64,000 bases of DNA from Duganella aceris (GCF_011090165.1 NZ_JAADJT010000009.1:272762-336761); one strand, 5' to 3'; shown: positions 35,965-45,265, counted from the stretch's first letter. The notes: generated by a model from the letters alone, not told the origin. Program-made: numbers and translations.

Positions 35965-37257
35965 ATGACCACGATCTCGAAAAACGACACGCTGTTCGAA
36001 CGCGCCCAGAAAACCACGCCCGGCGGCGTCAACTCGCCGGTGCGCGCCTTCCGCTCGGTGGGCGGCACGCCGCGCTTCATCACCCGCGCCGAAGGCCCGT
36101 ACTTCTGGGACGCGGACGACAAGCGCTACATCGACTACATCGGCTCGTGGGGTCCGGCCATCGTCGGCCACGCGCATCCGGTGGTGGTGAAGGCGGTGCA
36201 GGACGCCGCCGCGCGCGGCCTGTCGTTCGGCGCGCCGACCGAAGGCGAAGTTGAAATGGCCGAAGAGATCTGCCGCCTGGTGCCATCGATCGAACAGGTG
36301 CGCCTGGTGTCGTCGGGCACCGAGGCGACCATGAGCGCGCTGCGCCTGGCGCGCGGCTACACGGGACGCGACAAGATCGTCAAGTTCGAAGGCTGCTACC
36401 ACGGCCATGCCGACTCGCTGCTGGTCAAGGCGGGCAGCGGCCTGCTCACCTTCGGCAACCCGACGTCGGCCGGCGTGCCGGAGGACTTCGTCAAGCACAC
36501 GCTGGTGCTGGACTACAACAACGTCGAACAGCTGGAGGAAGCGTTCGCCGAATTCGGCGACGAGATCGCCTGCGTGATCGTCGAGCCGGTGGCCGGCAAT
36601 ATGAACCTGATCAAGGCCAGTGTAGCCTTCCTCGAGGCGATGCGCGCGCTGTGCAGCAAGCACGGATCGGTATTGATCTTCGACGAAGTGATGTGCGGCT
36701 TCCGCGTGGCGCTGGGCGGCGCGCAGGAACTGTACAGCATCAAGCCTGACCTGACGGCGCTGGGCAAGGTGATCGGCGGCGGCTTGCCGGTGGCGGCATT
36801 CGGCGGCAGCGCCGAGTTGATGAGCAAGATGGCGCCGCTGGGCGCCGTGTACCAGGCCGGCACGCTGTCGGGCAATCCGGTGGCGGTGGCGGCCGGCATG
36901 ACGACCCTGAAGATCATCCAGCAGCCGGGCTTCCACGACAAGTTGAGCGCGACGGCGGCGCGGCTGGCGGCCGGGCTGACGGCGGCGGCCAAGGAAGCGG
37001 GCGTGGTGTTCTGCGCCGACTCGGTGGGCGGCATGTTCGGCCTGTACTTCAGCGAGACGCCGCCGAACAACTACGCCGAAATGATGGCGGGCGACCGCGC
37101 GCGCTTCAACGTATTCTTCCACGCGATGCTGGACGAAGGCGTGTACTTCGCACCGGCGGCATTCGAAGCGGGCTTCGTCTCGGCGGCGCACAGCGACGAC
37201 GTGATCGACGAAACCATCGCCGCCGCCAGCCGCGTGTTCAAGAAACTCGCCGCCTAA
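35965..37257 (+). CDS. hemL: Glutamate-1-semialdehyde 2,1-aminomutase
   Basis: 430 residues. HemL converts glutamate-1-semialdehyde to 5-aminolevulinate, the C5 route to haem. It is a PLP class III aminotransferase: GGVNSPVRAF at the N-terminus, VSSGTEATMSALRLAR, the cofactor-binding IFDEVMCGFR and the Schiff-base Lys268 in ALGKVIGGGLP are intact. The stop is followed within four bases by a 25-bp palindrome arm. Confidence 0.97.
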   Translation: MTTISKNDTLFERAQKTTPGGVNSPVRAFRSVGGTPRFITRAEGPYFWDADDKRYIDYIGSWGPAIVGHAHPVVVKAVQDAAARGLSFGAPTEGEVEMAEEICRLVPSIEQVRLVSSGTEATMSALRLARGYTGRDKIVKFEGCYHGHADSLLVKAGSGLLTFGNPTSAGVPEDFVKHTLVLDYNNVEQLEEAFAEFGDEIACVIVEPVAGNMNLIKASVAFLEAMRALCSKHGSVLIFDEVMCGFRVALGGAQELYSIKPDLTALGKVIGGGLPVAAFGGSAELMSKMAPLGAVYQAGTLSGNPVAVAAGMTTLKIIQQPGFHDKLSATAARLAAGLTAAAKEAGVVFCADSVGGMFGLYFSETPPNNYAEMMAGDRARFNVFFHAMLDEGVYFAPAAFEAGFVSAAHSDDVIDETIAAASRVFKKLAA

Positions 37258-37260
37258 CTT

Positions 37261-37345
37261 CGGTGTCAGTGCCGACATTCGGACATCAGTGGAACTTTCT
37301 TGCGTCCGAAAGTTCGTGAATGTCCGAATGTCGGCACTGACACCG
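37261..37345. repeat. Complete palindromic repeat between hemL and the ABC ATPase gene (site B)
   Basis: Two perfect 25-base inverted arms (37261-37285 and 37321-37345) carry the head CGGTGTCAGTGCCGACAT. The 35-base centre has its own inverted pair GAACTTTC (37292-37299) and GAAAGTTC (37308-37315), so the element can form a nested hairpin. The arm sequence is identical to those at 9.3 and 58.2 kb. It fills the gap between two convergent genes and ends 2 bases from the ATPase stop codon. Confidence 0.95.
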
Positions 37346-37347
37346 GG

Positions 37348-38652
37348 TTACGCGTCGCTTGCCGCTTCGGGGAGCTGGATCACGCCGGTGTTGAAGTTGT
37401 ATTCGAACAGGTCGCCGTAGCGGCCCCATTCGATCGCCACCCGCAGCGCGCGCTCGGCTTCTTCTTCGCTGAGCGTGAAGCGCAGCAGCTTCAGGAACAG
37501 GTCTTCCGGCAAGTCGCCCGACTTGTCCTGCTCCAGCCCATGGCAGATGTAGGCGATCAGCGGCACATGCTCCAGCAGCTGCTTGCCGAACAGCTCCTGC
37601 CGCTCGGTGTTGGTGGCGGCGACGTAGCGGCTGCCCAGCTCCGTCATCAGGATGTCGCCGTTGGTCAGCCAGGCAAACCCCAGCAGCAGCAAGGCGTTCA
37701 ATACTTCCAGCAGTTCGGCGTCGGTCAGCTCGGTTTCCTCCGCCAGCTTCGGCAGGTCGGCGCGGCCGGAGAACGGTTCCTCGGCCAGCAACTCGAGGAT
37801 ACCCTCCATATGCGCGATGCCGGCCTGCGGCAAGCGATCGCCCAGCTGCAGCTTGACCTCCTTCTCGCTGATCAAGCCGCGCCGTCCGGCGCCGGCCGTC
37901 ATCAATTCGTAGACCTTGTCGATCAGCTGGCGCACTTCCGGACCTTCGGCCTTGCGCGGCTGCGGCAGTGAGATCGGCAGCTCGGCGCGCACCCGGCCCG
38001 GATCGCTGGCGAAGATCAACACCCGGTCCGCCATCATCACCGCTTCTTCGATGTTGTGCGACACCACCAGGATCGCCTTGGTCGGAATCCGGCCCGACTG
38101 CCACAGCTGCAAAATCTCTTCGCGCAGGCGCTCGCCGGTCAGCACGTCCAGCGCCGAAAACGCTTCGTCCATCAGCAGCACTTCCGGTTCCATCACCAGC
38201 GCGCGGGCGATGCCGACCCGTTGCCGCATGCCGCCCGACAGCTCGCGCGGCAGCGCGCCTTCGAAACCCGACAGGCCGATCAGATCGATCATCTTTTCGG
38301 CGCGGCGCGCCCGTTCGTCGGCCGGCATGCCTTGCGCCTCCAGCCCCAGCTCGACGTTCTTCTGCACCGTCAGCCACGGGAACAGCGCGAACGACTGGAA
38401 CACCATGCGGATGCCGCGCGCCGTGCCGTACAGCGGCATGCCGCGATACAGCACCTGCCCGCTATCGGCCTGGATCAGCCCCGCCATGATGCGCAGCATG
38501 GTCGACTTGCCGGAACCGGATTGCCCCAGCAGCGCGACGATCTCGCCTTCGCGCAGCGTGAAGTCGACGCCTTCCAGCACCGACCGCGCGGTGCCGTCCG
38601 AGGCCAGGAAGTGCTTACCGACCGCTTTCAATTCGACGATGGGTGTGCTCAT
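37348..38652 (-). CDS. ABC transporter ATP-binding protein, nitrate/sulfonate/taurine type
   Basis: 434 residues. The first ~250 form an ABC ATPase: Walker A GQSGSGKST, signature LSGGMRQRVGIARAL, Walker B VLLMDEAFSALD and the H-loop VVSHNIEEAV. The remaining ~170 residues match the AAA-associated C-terminal domain found on some nitrate/sulfonate-type ATPases, a probable regulatory module. It begins 10 bases after the double permease gene. No substrate-binding protein gene is adjacent, so the substrate is open. Confidence 0.88.
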   Translation of the reverse strand: MSTPIVELKAVGKHFLASDGTARSVLEGVDFTLREGEIVALLGQSGSGKSTMLRIMAGLIQADSGQVLYRGMPLYGTARGIRMVFQSFALFPWLTVQKNVELGLEAQGMPADERARRAEKMIDLIGLSGFEGALPRELSGGMRQRVGIARALVMEPEVLLMDEAFSALDVLTGERLREEILQLWQSGRIPTKAILVVSHNIEEAVMMADRVLIFASDPGRVRAELPISLPQPRKAEGPEVRQLIDKVYELMTAGAGRRGLISEKEVKLQLGDRLPQAGIAHMEGILELLAEEPFSGRADLPKLAEETELTDAELLEVLNALLLLGFAWLTNGDILMTELGSRYVAATNTERQELFGKQLLEHVPLIAYICHGLEQDKSGDLPEDLFLKLLRFTLSEEEAERALRVAIEWGRYGDLFEYNFNTGVIQLPEAASDA

Positions 38653-38662
38653 GATTCGATTC

Positions 38663-40393
38663 CTAGAAGTGCAGCCGGCTTTCGGCCAGGGTGTAGAGAC
38701 GGCGCCAGACGAAGTGGTTGAAGCCCATGACGAAGATGCACATCACGCCGATGCCCAGCGCGATGCGCGGGAAGTCGCCGTTGATGGTCATCTCCTGGAT
38801 GTAGCTGCCGATGCCGTGCGCCTTCAGCGTGGTCGGGCCCCAGCTGACGAACTCCGAGACGATGGCGGCGTTCCACGAGCCGCCCGACGCGGTGATGGCG
38901 CCGGTGACGAAGCTGGGGAAGATCGCCGGCAGCAGGTAGCGGCGCCATTTCAGCCAGCCGGTCAGGCCGAAATTCCTGGCGGCGTGACGCAGCTCGGTCG
39001 GTATCGTCGAGGCGCCGGCGATGACGTTGAACAGCAAATACCATTGCGTCCCGAGGATCATCAGCGGCGACAGCCAGATATCCGGATTCAGGTGGTAGCG
39101 CACGATCAGGATCACCGCCACCGGGAACACCAGGTTGGCCGGGAAGGCGGCGAGGAATTGCGCCACCGCCTGCGTGCGCGAGGCCCAGCGCGGATTCATG
39201 CCGATCCAGATCCCGACCGGCACCCACACCAGCGCGGCCAGCGCCAGCAGCACCACCACCCGGATCATCGTGTAGCAGCCGAGCGTCAGCACGTGCCCCA
39301 CTTCGGCCCAACCGACTTCGGTGCTGATGAAGTGCACCAGGCTCCACAAGGCGTAGAACACCACGGCGGCGATCACCGCGTCCCACACCCGTTGCGGCAC
39401 CAGCGTCGGCTTGTCGCGGCGGGCGCGGATCGAGGTGCCGTCGTGGCCGAGGCGGAACAGCGCGATGGAGCGCGACAGCATGGCGCCGAACCAGTCCACC
39501 AGCGCCTGCGTGCGCTCGGTGCGGCGCAGCCAGGTCAGCAGCCACGATTGCTGCGCGGTGTCGCCGCCGGTTTCCTCGAAACGGAACTTGTCGGCCCACG
39601 CCAGCAGGGGGCGGAAGAACAGCTGGTCGTACATCAGCACCGCCACCAGCATGGCGCCGATGGCCCAGCCGATCGCGCCCAGGTCGCTGCGCTCGATCGC
39701 CAGCGCGATGTACGAGCCGATGCCGGGCAGCTTGATGTTCTGGTTCGAGACCGAGATCGCCTCCGAGGCGACCACGAAGAACCAGCCGCCCGACATCGAC
39801 ATCATCATGTTCCACAACAGACCGGGCATGGCGAACGGCAGCTCCAGCCGCCAGAAGCGCTGCCAGCCCGACAGCTGGAACACGCTGGCGGCCTCCGACA
39901 ATTCGGCCGGCACGTTGCGGAAGCCCTGGTAGGCGGAGAACGCCATGTTCCAGGCCTGCGAGGTGAAGATGGCGAAGATGGCGGCGCACTCCACCCCCAG
40001 CAGGTTGCCGGGAAAGAGCGCGATGAAGGCCGTCACCGTGATCGACAGGAAGCCGAGGATGGGGATCGATTGCAGGATGTCGAGCAGCGGCACCAGCACT
40101 TTTTCAGCGGTGCGGTATTTGGTGGTCAGCGCGGCGAACACGCAGCTGAACACCACCGACAGACCGAGCGCGATGAACATCCGCAGCGTGGTGCGCAGCA
40201 GGTAGTAAGGCAGGTAGCCCGGATCCAGCGACAGCGGCAACGCCTGCCCCAGTTGATACGGGCGCGCCATCTGCTGGCCGCCGTAGGCCAGCAGCACGAA
40301 CACGGCGAGCACGATCGGCAGCAGCGCCCAATCCCAGCGATTGCCGCCGGCTTCGACCACCTGGCGGGGGAAAAATTGCCGCTTCTTGTTCAT
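38663..40393 (-). CDS. ABC transporter permease with two fused transmembrane domains
   Basis: 576 residues with about twelve membrane segments. Two BPD_transp_1 units are visible, each with an EAA-like loop: ELSEAASVFQLSGWQRFWRLELP in the first half and ELRHAARNFGLTGWLKWRRYLLP in the second. The halves are joined by a soluble segment around residues 270-330. It belongs to the nitrate/sulfonate/bicarbonate group and would carry an anion or organosulfonate with the downstream ATPase. It is divergent from the chemoreceptor gene. Confidence 0.9.
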   Translation of the reverse strand: MNKKRQFFPRQVVEAGGNRWDWALLPIVLAVFVLLAYGGQQMARPYQLGQALPLSLDPGYLPYYLLRTTLRMFIALGLSVVFSCVFAALTTKYRTAEKVLVPLLDILQSIPILGFLSITVTAFIALFPGNLLGVECAAIFAIFTSQAWNMAFSAYQGFRNVPAELSEAASVFQLSGWQRFWRLELPFAMPGLLWNMMMSMSGGWFFVVASEAISVSNQNIKLPGIGSYIALAIERSDLGAIGWAIGAMLVAVLMYDQLFFRPLLAWADKFRFEETGGDTAQQSWLLTWLRRTERTQALVDWFGAMLSRSIALFRLGHDGTSIRARRDKPTLVPQRVWDAVIAAVVFYALWSLVHFISTEVGWAEVGHVLTLGCYTMIRVVVLLALAALVWVPVGIWIGMNPRWASRTQAVAQFLAAFPANLVFPVAVILIVRYHLNPDIWLSPLMILGTQWYLLFNVIAGASTIPTELRHAARNFGLTGWLKWRRYLLPAIFPSFVTGAITASGGSWNAAIVSEFVSWGPTTLKAHGIGSYIQEMTINGDFPRIALGIGVMCIFVMGFNHFVWRRLYTLAESRLHF

Positions 40394-40509
40394 GTCGTAT
40401 CCTCTCCGGCTTGCAGCCCGCCATTTTAATGTTGTTTTGCGACCGGATTATTACGGTCGGGTAAGCCGACCCGCAACGTGGCAAAAATTTAGGTTGTTTC
40501 CACTAGGTA

Positions 40510-40529
40510 ATTACTCTAGACTGAGTAAT
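40510..40529. promoter_or_regulatory. Possible operator: ATTACTC-6-GAGTAAT inverted repeat
   Basis: Seven-base perfect inverted arms (40510-40516 and 40523-40529) lie in an A+T-rich patch about 140 bases upstream of the chemoreceptor start, in the 277-base gap between the divergent permease and receptor genes. The rest of this gap shows no gene. A regulatory role is inference. Confidence 0.35.
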
Positions 40530-40670
40530 AATACGTAATCCTTCCGACGGCCCCCAATCAACGCGACCGTCAATCCCCCAATTCAAGTCTGAAGCCGCTT
40601 GCGGCGCCGTTTCCCCATGCCCGCCCCATTGCTGGCCGTTGTGGAAACTGTCACGTTTCCAGGAAATCAA

Positions 40671-42308
40671 ATGAACTCGTTCAAAAAACTCAATATCGGG
40701 ACCCAGCTGTCGTTGGGCTTCGGTATGCTCACCGCCTTCATGCTGATCCTGGCGGCGGTGTCGCTGCTGGGCTTCTCCAACATCGGCGCCGCTTTCCAGA
40801 AGCAGGACAAGATCGTCTCCGACCGGCTCGATCCGCTGTACGTGGCGCGCGAGGCGCTGGACCAGACCGGCCTGGCCGCGCGCAACGCCTACATCTTCAC
40901 CGACGACGCGCAAGCCGCCAAGGAACTGGCGATCGTCGACGAGCAAAAGGCGCTGTACCTGGCGACGCTGGAGAAAATGGCCCCGGCCTTCGCCGGCGAC
41001 GCCCAGTTCGACAAGGTCCGTACCGGCCTGCTGGCGATGGCCGAGGCATTGAACAAGCCGCGCCAGTTCCGCGAGGCCGGCAAGATGGAGGCCTTCGGCC
41101 AGTTCCTGGTCAACGATTGCAGCCCGCTGCGGCGCCAGATCGTCGCCGACATGGCGGCGGTGCTGAGCCAGGCGCAGAAAGACGTCGACACGGCGACCGC
41201 GCTGTCCGAAAGCCGCGCCGATGTGGCGCGCACCTGGACGCTGGCGCTGACGGTGGCGGCGTTCGCGCTGAGCATGTTGATCGCGTCGCTGATCAAGCGG
41301 GTGCTGCTCAAGCAGCTGGGCGGCGAACCAGCCTACGCCGGCGACATCGCCAACCGCATCGCCCAGGGCGATCTGGCGCTCGACGTCGACCTCAAGTCCG
41401 GCGACAATTCCAGCCTGCTGTTCTCGATCAAGACCATGCGCGACAGCCTCGCCTCCATCGTCGGCCAGGTGCGTCACGGCACCCACGCCATCGCCACCGC
41501 CTCGAACGAGATCGCGCACGGCAACCAGGAGCTGTCGACGCGCACCGCGCACCAGGCGGCGTCGCTGGAGAAGGTCGCCAGCGCGATCGAGGAGCTGACC
41601 TCCACCGTCAAGCAAAACGCCAGCAACGCGCAGCAGGCCAACACGCTGGCGCGCTCGGCGTCGGACGTGTCGGAACAGGGCGGCCAGGTGATGCGCCAGG
41701 TGACCGAGACCATGGAATCGATCACCACCTCGTCGAAGAAGATCGTCGACATCATTTCGGTCATCGACGGCATCGCCTTCCAGACCAATATCCTGGCGCT
41801 GAACGCGGCGGTCGAGGCGGCGCGCGCCGGCGAACAGGGACGCGGCTTCGCCGTGGTCGCCAGCGAGGTGCGCAACCTGGCGCAGCGCTGCGCGGCGGCG
41901 GCCAAGGAGATCAAGACCCTGATCGCCGATTCGGTGACCCAGGTCGACAACGGCTCGGAGCTGGTGCAGAAGGCCGGCACCACGATGCACGAGGTGGTAG
42001 CCAGCGTGCAGCGCGTGACCGAGATCATGGGCGAGATCAGCGTCGCCAGCGCCGAGCAAAGCAGCGGCATCGAGGAAGTCAGCGGCGCCATCGGCGAGAT
42101 GGACAGCATGACCCAGCAGAACACCGCGCTGGTCGAGGAAGCCTCGCTGGCGGCGCAGGAACTGCGTCAGCAGGCGGCCGGCCTGGCCGATGTGGTGGGT
42201 TTATTCAAGCTGGATGCGCACCACGAGGTGGTGGCGGCACCGGTGACGATCGCCGACGGCCGTGGCGGCAAACACCGCCCGCCCAGCCTGCGCCTGGCGC
42301 ACGGCTGA
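40671..42308 (+). CDS. Methyl-accepting chemotaxis protein
   Basis: 545 residues from the ATG at 40671, which has AGGAAA directly upstream. Membrane segment 1 (about 12-32), a periplasmic four-helix-bundle sensor (about 33-190), membrane segment 2 (about 191-211), HAMP and a signalling domain with the tip AFQTNILALNAAVEAARAGE. The tip sequence is that of standard CheA/CheW-coupled receptors, unlike PilJ in this window. The ligand is unknown. Its stop abuts the stop of convergent corA. Confidence 0.92.
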   Translation: MNSFKKLNIGTQLSLGFGMLTAFMLILAAVSLLGFSNIGAAFQKQDKIVSDRLDPLYVAREALDQTGLAARNAYIFTDDAQAAKELAIVDEQKALYLATLEKMAPAFAGDAQFDKVRTGLLAMAEALNKPRQFREAGKMEAFGQFLVNDCSPLRRQIVADMAAVLSQAQKDVDTATALSESRADVARTWTLALTVAAFALSMLIASLIKRVLLKQLGGEPAYAGDIANRIAQGDLALDVDLKSGDNSSLLFSIKTMRDSLASIVGQVRHGTHAIATASNEIAHGNQELSTRTAHQAASLEKVASAIEELTSTVKQNASNAQQANTLARSASDVSEQGGQVMRQVTETMESITTSSKKIVDIISVIDGIAFQTNILALNAAVEAARAGEQGRGFAVVASEVRNLAQRCAAAAKEIKTLIADSVTQVDNGSELVQKAGTTMHEVVASVQRVTEIMGEISVASAEQSSGIEEVSGAIGEMDSMTQQNTALVEEASLAAQELRQQAAGLADVVGLFKLDAHHEVVAAPVTIADGRGGKHRPPSLRLAHG

Positions 42309-43274
42309 TTACTTCAACCAGCCGCGATGCCGGAAGTAGAGGAAGGGCGCGATCGCGCTGGTGACCATCAGCGCCAGCGCGAACGGGTAGCCGGCCTGCC
42401 ATTCCAGCTCCGGCAGCCACTTGAAGTTCATGCCGTAGATCGAGGCGATCAGCGTCGGCGGCAGGAAGGCGACGCTGGCCACCGAGAAGATCTTGATGAT
42501 CTTGTTCTGGTTGATGTTGATGAAACCTACCGTGGCGTCCATCAGGAAGTTGATCTTATCGAACAGGAATGAGGTGTGGCCGTCCAGCGATTCGATATCG
42601 CGCAGAATCTGGCGCGCTTCCTCGAACTGCTCGGAATTCAGCAGCCGGCCGCGCATCAAAAAGCTGACCGCGCGCCGCGTGTCCATCATGTTGCGGCGGA
42701 TCCGGCCGTTCAAGTCTTCCTCGTGGGCGATGGCGTTCAGCGTGGCCGCCGCGTCCGTATCGGTGAATTCTTCCTGCAGCACCCGGCTGCTGACTTCTTC
42801 CAGGTTCTGATAAATGCCTTCCAGCGCATCGGCCGAATATTCGGCGTCGGTGGCGTACAGGTCCAGCAGCACGTCCATGTAATCGGCGATCGAGCCGGGA
42901 CGCGAGCGGGCGCGCATGCGCACCAGGCGGAACACCGGCAGGTCGTCGGTGTGCACCGAGAAAAGCATCTTGCGCGCCAGGATAAACGCCACCGTGACGA
43001 TGCGCGACGGGCCGTCCTCTTCCTCCAGCAGGAAATCGGTGCGCAGGTGCAGGTCGCCGTTTTCCGCTTCGTAGTAGCGGGCCGACGCCTCGATGTCCTT
43101 GACTTCGTCCTCGCCCGGCAGCGTGACGCCGTAGATGGTCTTGACCCACGCGCGTTCGTCGTCCGTCGGGTCGGTCAGGTCGACCCATACCGGCTCGACC
43201 TGTTCCAGGTCGGCGCGACTGTCGATAGGCACCTGGTTGAGCCGGCCATTCTGGAGAACGAATACATTAATCAT
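42309..43274 (-). CDS. corA: Magnesium/cobalt transporter CorA
   Basis: 321 residues, typical CorA length. A long cytoplasmic N-terminal domain is followed by two C-terminal membrane helices; the pore signature GMN is in SIYGMNFKWLPELEW, and the extreme C-terminus FRHRGWLK is basic. CorA imports magnesium (also cobalt or nickel). It is separate from the CorC-like gene at the window start. Confidence 0.94.
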   Translation of the reverse strand: MINVFVLQNGRLNQVPIDSRADLEQVEPVWVDLTDPTDDERAWVKTIYGVTLPGEDEVKDIEASARYYEAENGDLHLRTDFLLEEEDGPSRIVTVAFILARKMLFSVHTDDLPVFRLVRMRARSRPGSIADYMDVLLDLYATDAEYSADALEGIYQNLEEVSSRVLQEEFTDTDAAATLNAIAHEEDLNGRIRRNMMDTRRAVSFLMRGRLLNSEQFEEARQILRDIESLDGHTSFLFDKINFLMDATVGFININQNKIIKIFSVASVAFLPPTLIASIYGMNFKWLPELEWQAGYPFALALMVTSAIAPFLYFRHRGWLK

Positions 43275-43354
43275 GGGTACGCAGCCTTTGGAAAACAGCG
43301 CAAGTGTACCCGCAAAGCCCCCGCCGAGGCCAGCCTGCCATGCGGTTTTTCATC

Positions 43355-43732
43355 CTAGCGGGTGGCTTTTTCGATCATTTTGTCGGTTGCGGACTGCGGC
43401 GCCGACTCGGCAGGGTCCGGCTTGGGGACTTTGGGCGCTTCGATGCCCCGGGTGTCGATGGCCTTGACCACCTTGCCGTCCTTGCAGGCGACGTCGGACA
43501 GCACGGTTTTGCCGTCGACGACGCACTTGCGCAGCACGCCGGCCGGCGCCGCCGGAGCGATGATTTCCGCCACCGGCGTCGCCGCAGGTTTGCCGGTCAG
43601 CTTGGCCAGGCCCTCGGCGAAGAAGTTGCGCTCATGCCGGGCCGACATCAAAAACGCCATCGCCACCGCCGCCAGCGAGGCCATGACGATGGCCACCTGG
43701 ATCAAACCGATACCGCGCTGCTTGCCGTGCAT
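43355..43732 (-). CDS. Small membrane-anchored protein with pilin-like N-terminus and DUF4124-like region
   Basis: 125 residues. The ATG at 43732 is chosen because AGGAG lies seven bases upstream; a GTG at 43738 is too close to it. The N-terminus MHGKQRGIGLIQVAIVM resembles a type IV pilin or pseudopilin leader (basic residues, Gly, then a hydrophobic helix), although the usual Glu at mature position 5 is not obvious. After an Ala/Pro spacer comes LRKCVVDGKTVLSDVACKDG, similar to the DUF4124 motif with two conserved Cys. Function unknown. It lies between corA and mtgA, 10 bases after the latter. Confidence 0.7.
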   Translation of the reverse strand: MHGKQRGIGLIQVAIVMASLAAVAMAFLMSARHERNFFAEGLAKLTGKPAATPVAEIIAPAAPAGVLRKCVVDGKTVLSDVACKDGKVVKAIDTRGIEAPKVPKPDPAESAPQSATDKMIEKATR

Positions 43733-43742
43733 AGTCACGCTC

Positions 43743-44447
43743 CTAGGGTAGTTCGGCCGAACCCATGCGGCGCAGGATCACGCCGGTGCGCCGCGCCAGA
43801 TAGTTGGAATCGCGGTGCGCATCGAAAAAGCGCGGATTCGGCAGCATCACCGCCAGCTTGGCGGCCTGCGCCGCGCCCAGGTTGGCCGCGCTGACGCCGT
43901 AATAGTGCCGCGCCGCCGCCTCGGCGCCGAAAGTGCCCTTGCCGAATTCAACCACGTTCAGGTAGATCTCGAAGATGCGCTCCTTGTCCATCAAGGTTTC
44001 CAGCATATAGGTGATGATCAGCTCCTGCCCCTTGCGCACATAGCTGCGCGAACCGGACAGGAACAGGTTCTTGGCCAGCTGCTGGGTGATGGTGGAACCG
44101 CCCGAGACCACCTTTTTCTTCTTGGTGTTCTTCTCGTAGGCTTTTTGCAGCGCTTCCCAGTCGACGCCCTCGTGCTCGGAGAAGTTGGCGTCCTCGGAGG
44201 CGATGATGGCGCGCTTCAGGTTGTTCGAGATGCGGTTGTACGGCACCCACACCTGCTGGATATCCGCCTTGGGATTCTTCTCGCGCAGCGCCGACTGCTG
44301 CTCGCGCATGAAGCTGGTCATCGACGGGTTATGGCCGACCCACCACCAGATCTGCAGGAAGAAGTACAGCTGCACCACCAGGAACAGCAGGATAGGGACG
44401 ATGAAGAGCCACTTCACCCAGCGCCATTTGCCGGCCGACGCTTTCAT
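43743..44447 (-). CDS. mtgA: Monofunctional peptidoglycan glycosyltransferase
   Basis: 234 residues. MtgA polymerises lipid II into glycan strands at the periplasmic face. One membrane anchor (about 13-33) is followed by a GT51 domain with ASEDANFSEHEGVDW containing the catalytic Glu, GGSTITQQLAKNLFL, RKGQELIITYMLE and EIYLNVVEFGKGTFG. No transpeptidase domain follows, as expected. The ATG at 44447 overlaps the aroE stop (ATGA). Confidence 0.95.
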   Translation of the reverse strand: MKASAGKWRWVKWLFIVPILLFLVVQLYFFLQIWWWVGHNPSMTSFMREQQSALREKNPKADIQQVWVPYNRISNNLKRAIIASEDANFSEHEGVDWEALQKAYEKNTKKKKVVSGGSTITQQLAKNLFLSGSRSYVRKGQELIITYMLETLMDKERIFEIYLNVVEFGKGTFGAEAAARHYYGVSAANLGAAQAAKLAVMLPNPRFFDAHRDSNYLARRTGVILRRMGSAELP

Positions 44448-45262
44448 AGCTGCGCACGCAGCCGTTGCAAGACCTCGGCCGTGGCCGGATGCACGCCGCG
44501 CCACAGGCTGAACGCCTCGGCCGCCTGCTCCACCAGCATGCCCAGGCCGTCGCGCAACTGTGCGCCGTGCCGCGCCGCGAACTGTAAAAATACGGTGGGG
44601 GATGCCGCGTACATCATGTCGAAAGCCAAAGCGCCCGGTGCGAATACCGACGGCGACACCGGCGGCACTTCCGCGCTCAGGCTGGCGGCGGTGGCGTTGA
44701 TGACGATGTCGAACGCGCCCTCGATCTGCGCGAAGCCGCACGCCGAGACCACGCCCTCCCCGCCCAGCGCGGCGAACTGTTCGACCAGCGCCTCGGCGGT
44801 GGCCACGGTGCGGTTGGCGATCACCAGCTGCGCCGGGCGATGTTCCAGCAGCGGCAGCACCACGCCGCGCGCCGCGCCGCCGGCGCCCAGCAGCAGCACC
44901 CGCTTGCCGGTGATCGGCACGCCGGCGTTGGCGACGATGTCCGCCACCAGACCGGCGCCGTCGGTGTTGTCGCCGACGATGCCGTCCTCGGTGAAGTGCA
45001 GCGTGTTGACCGCGCCGGCCGCGCGGGCGCGGATGGTCAGCGCCTGCGCCACCTTGACCGCCTCCAGCTTGAACGGCACCGTCACGTTGGCGCCCTTGCC
45101 GCCTTCGGCGATGAAGCCGCGCACCGCGTCGGCGAAGCCGTCGATCGGCGCCAGCCGGCGTTCATAGTGCAGCTCCTGCCCGGTCTGCGCCGCGAAGGCG
45201 GCGTGGATCTCGGGCGATTTGCTGTGGGCGATCGGGTTGCCGAATACGCAGTAGCGGTCCAT
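44444..45262 (-). CDS. aroE: Shikimate dehydrogenase
   Basis: 272 residues. AroE reduces 3-dehydroshikimate with NADPH. Substrate-binding NPIAHSKSPEIH, catalytic Lys in NVTVPFKLEA, NTDGAGL and the nucleotide-binding LLGAGGAARGV are present. It sits between a TonB-like gene (3 bases) and mtgA (4-base overlap). aroQ, acting one step earlier, is in the same window at 52.2 kb. Confidence 0.96.
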   Translation of the reverse strand: MDRYCVFGNPIAHSKSPEIHAAFAAQTGQELHYERRLAPIDGFADAVRGFIAEGGKGANVTVPFKLEAVKVAQALTIRARAAGAVNTLHFTEDGIVGDNTDGAGLVADIVANAGVPITGKRVLLLGAGGAARGVVLPLLEHRPAQLVIANRTVATAEALVEQFAALGGEGVVSACGFAQIEGAFDIVINATAASLSAEVPPVSPSVFAPGALAFDMMYAASPTVFLQFAARHGAQLRDGLGMLVEQAAEAFSLWRGVHPATAEVLQRLRAQL

Positions 45263-45265
45263 CTG

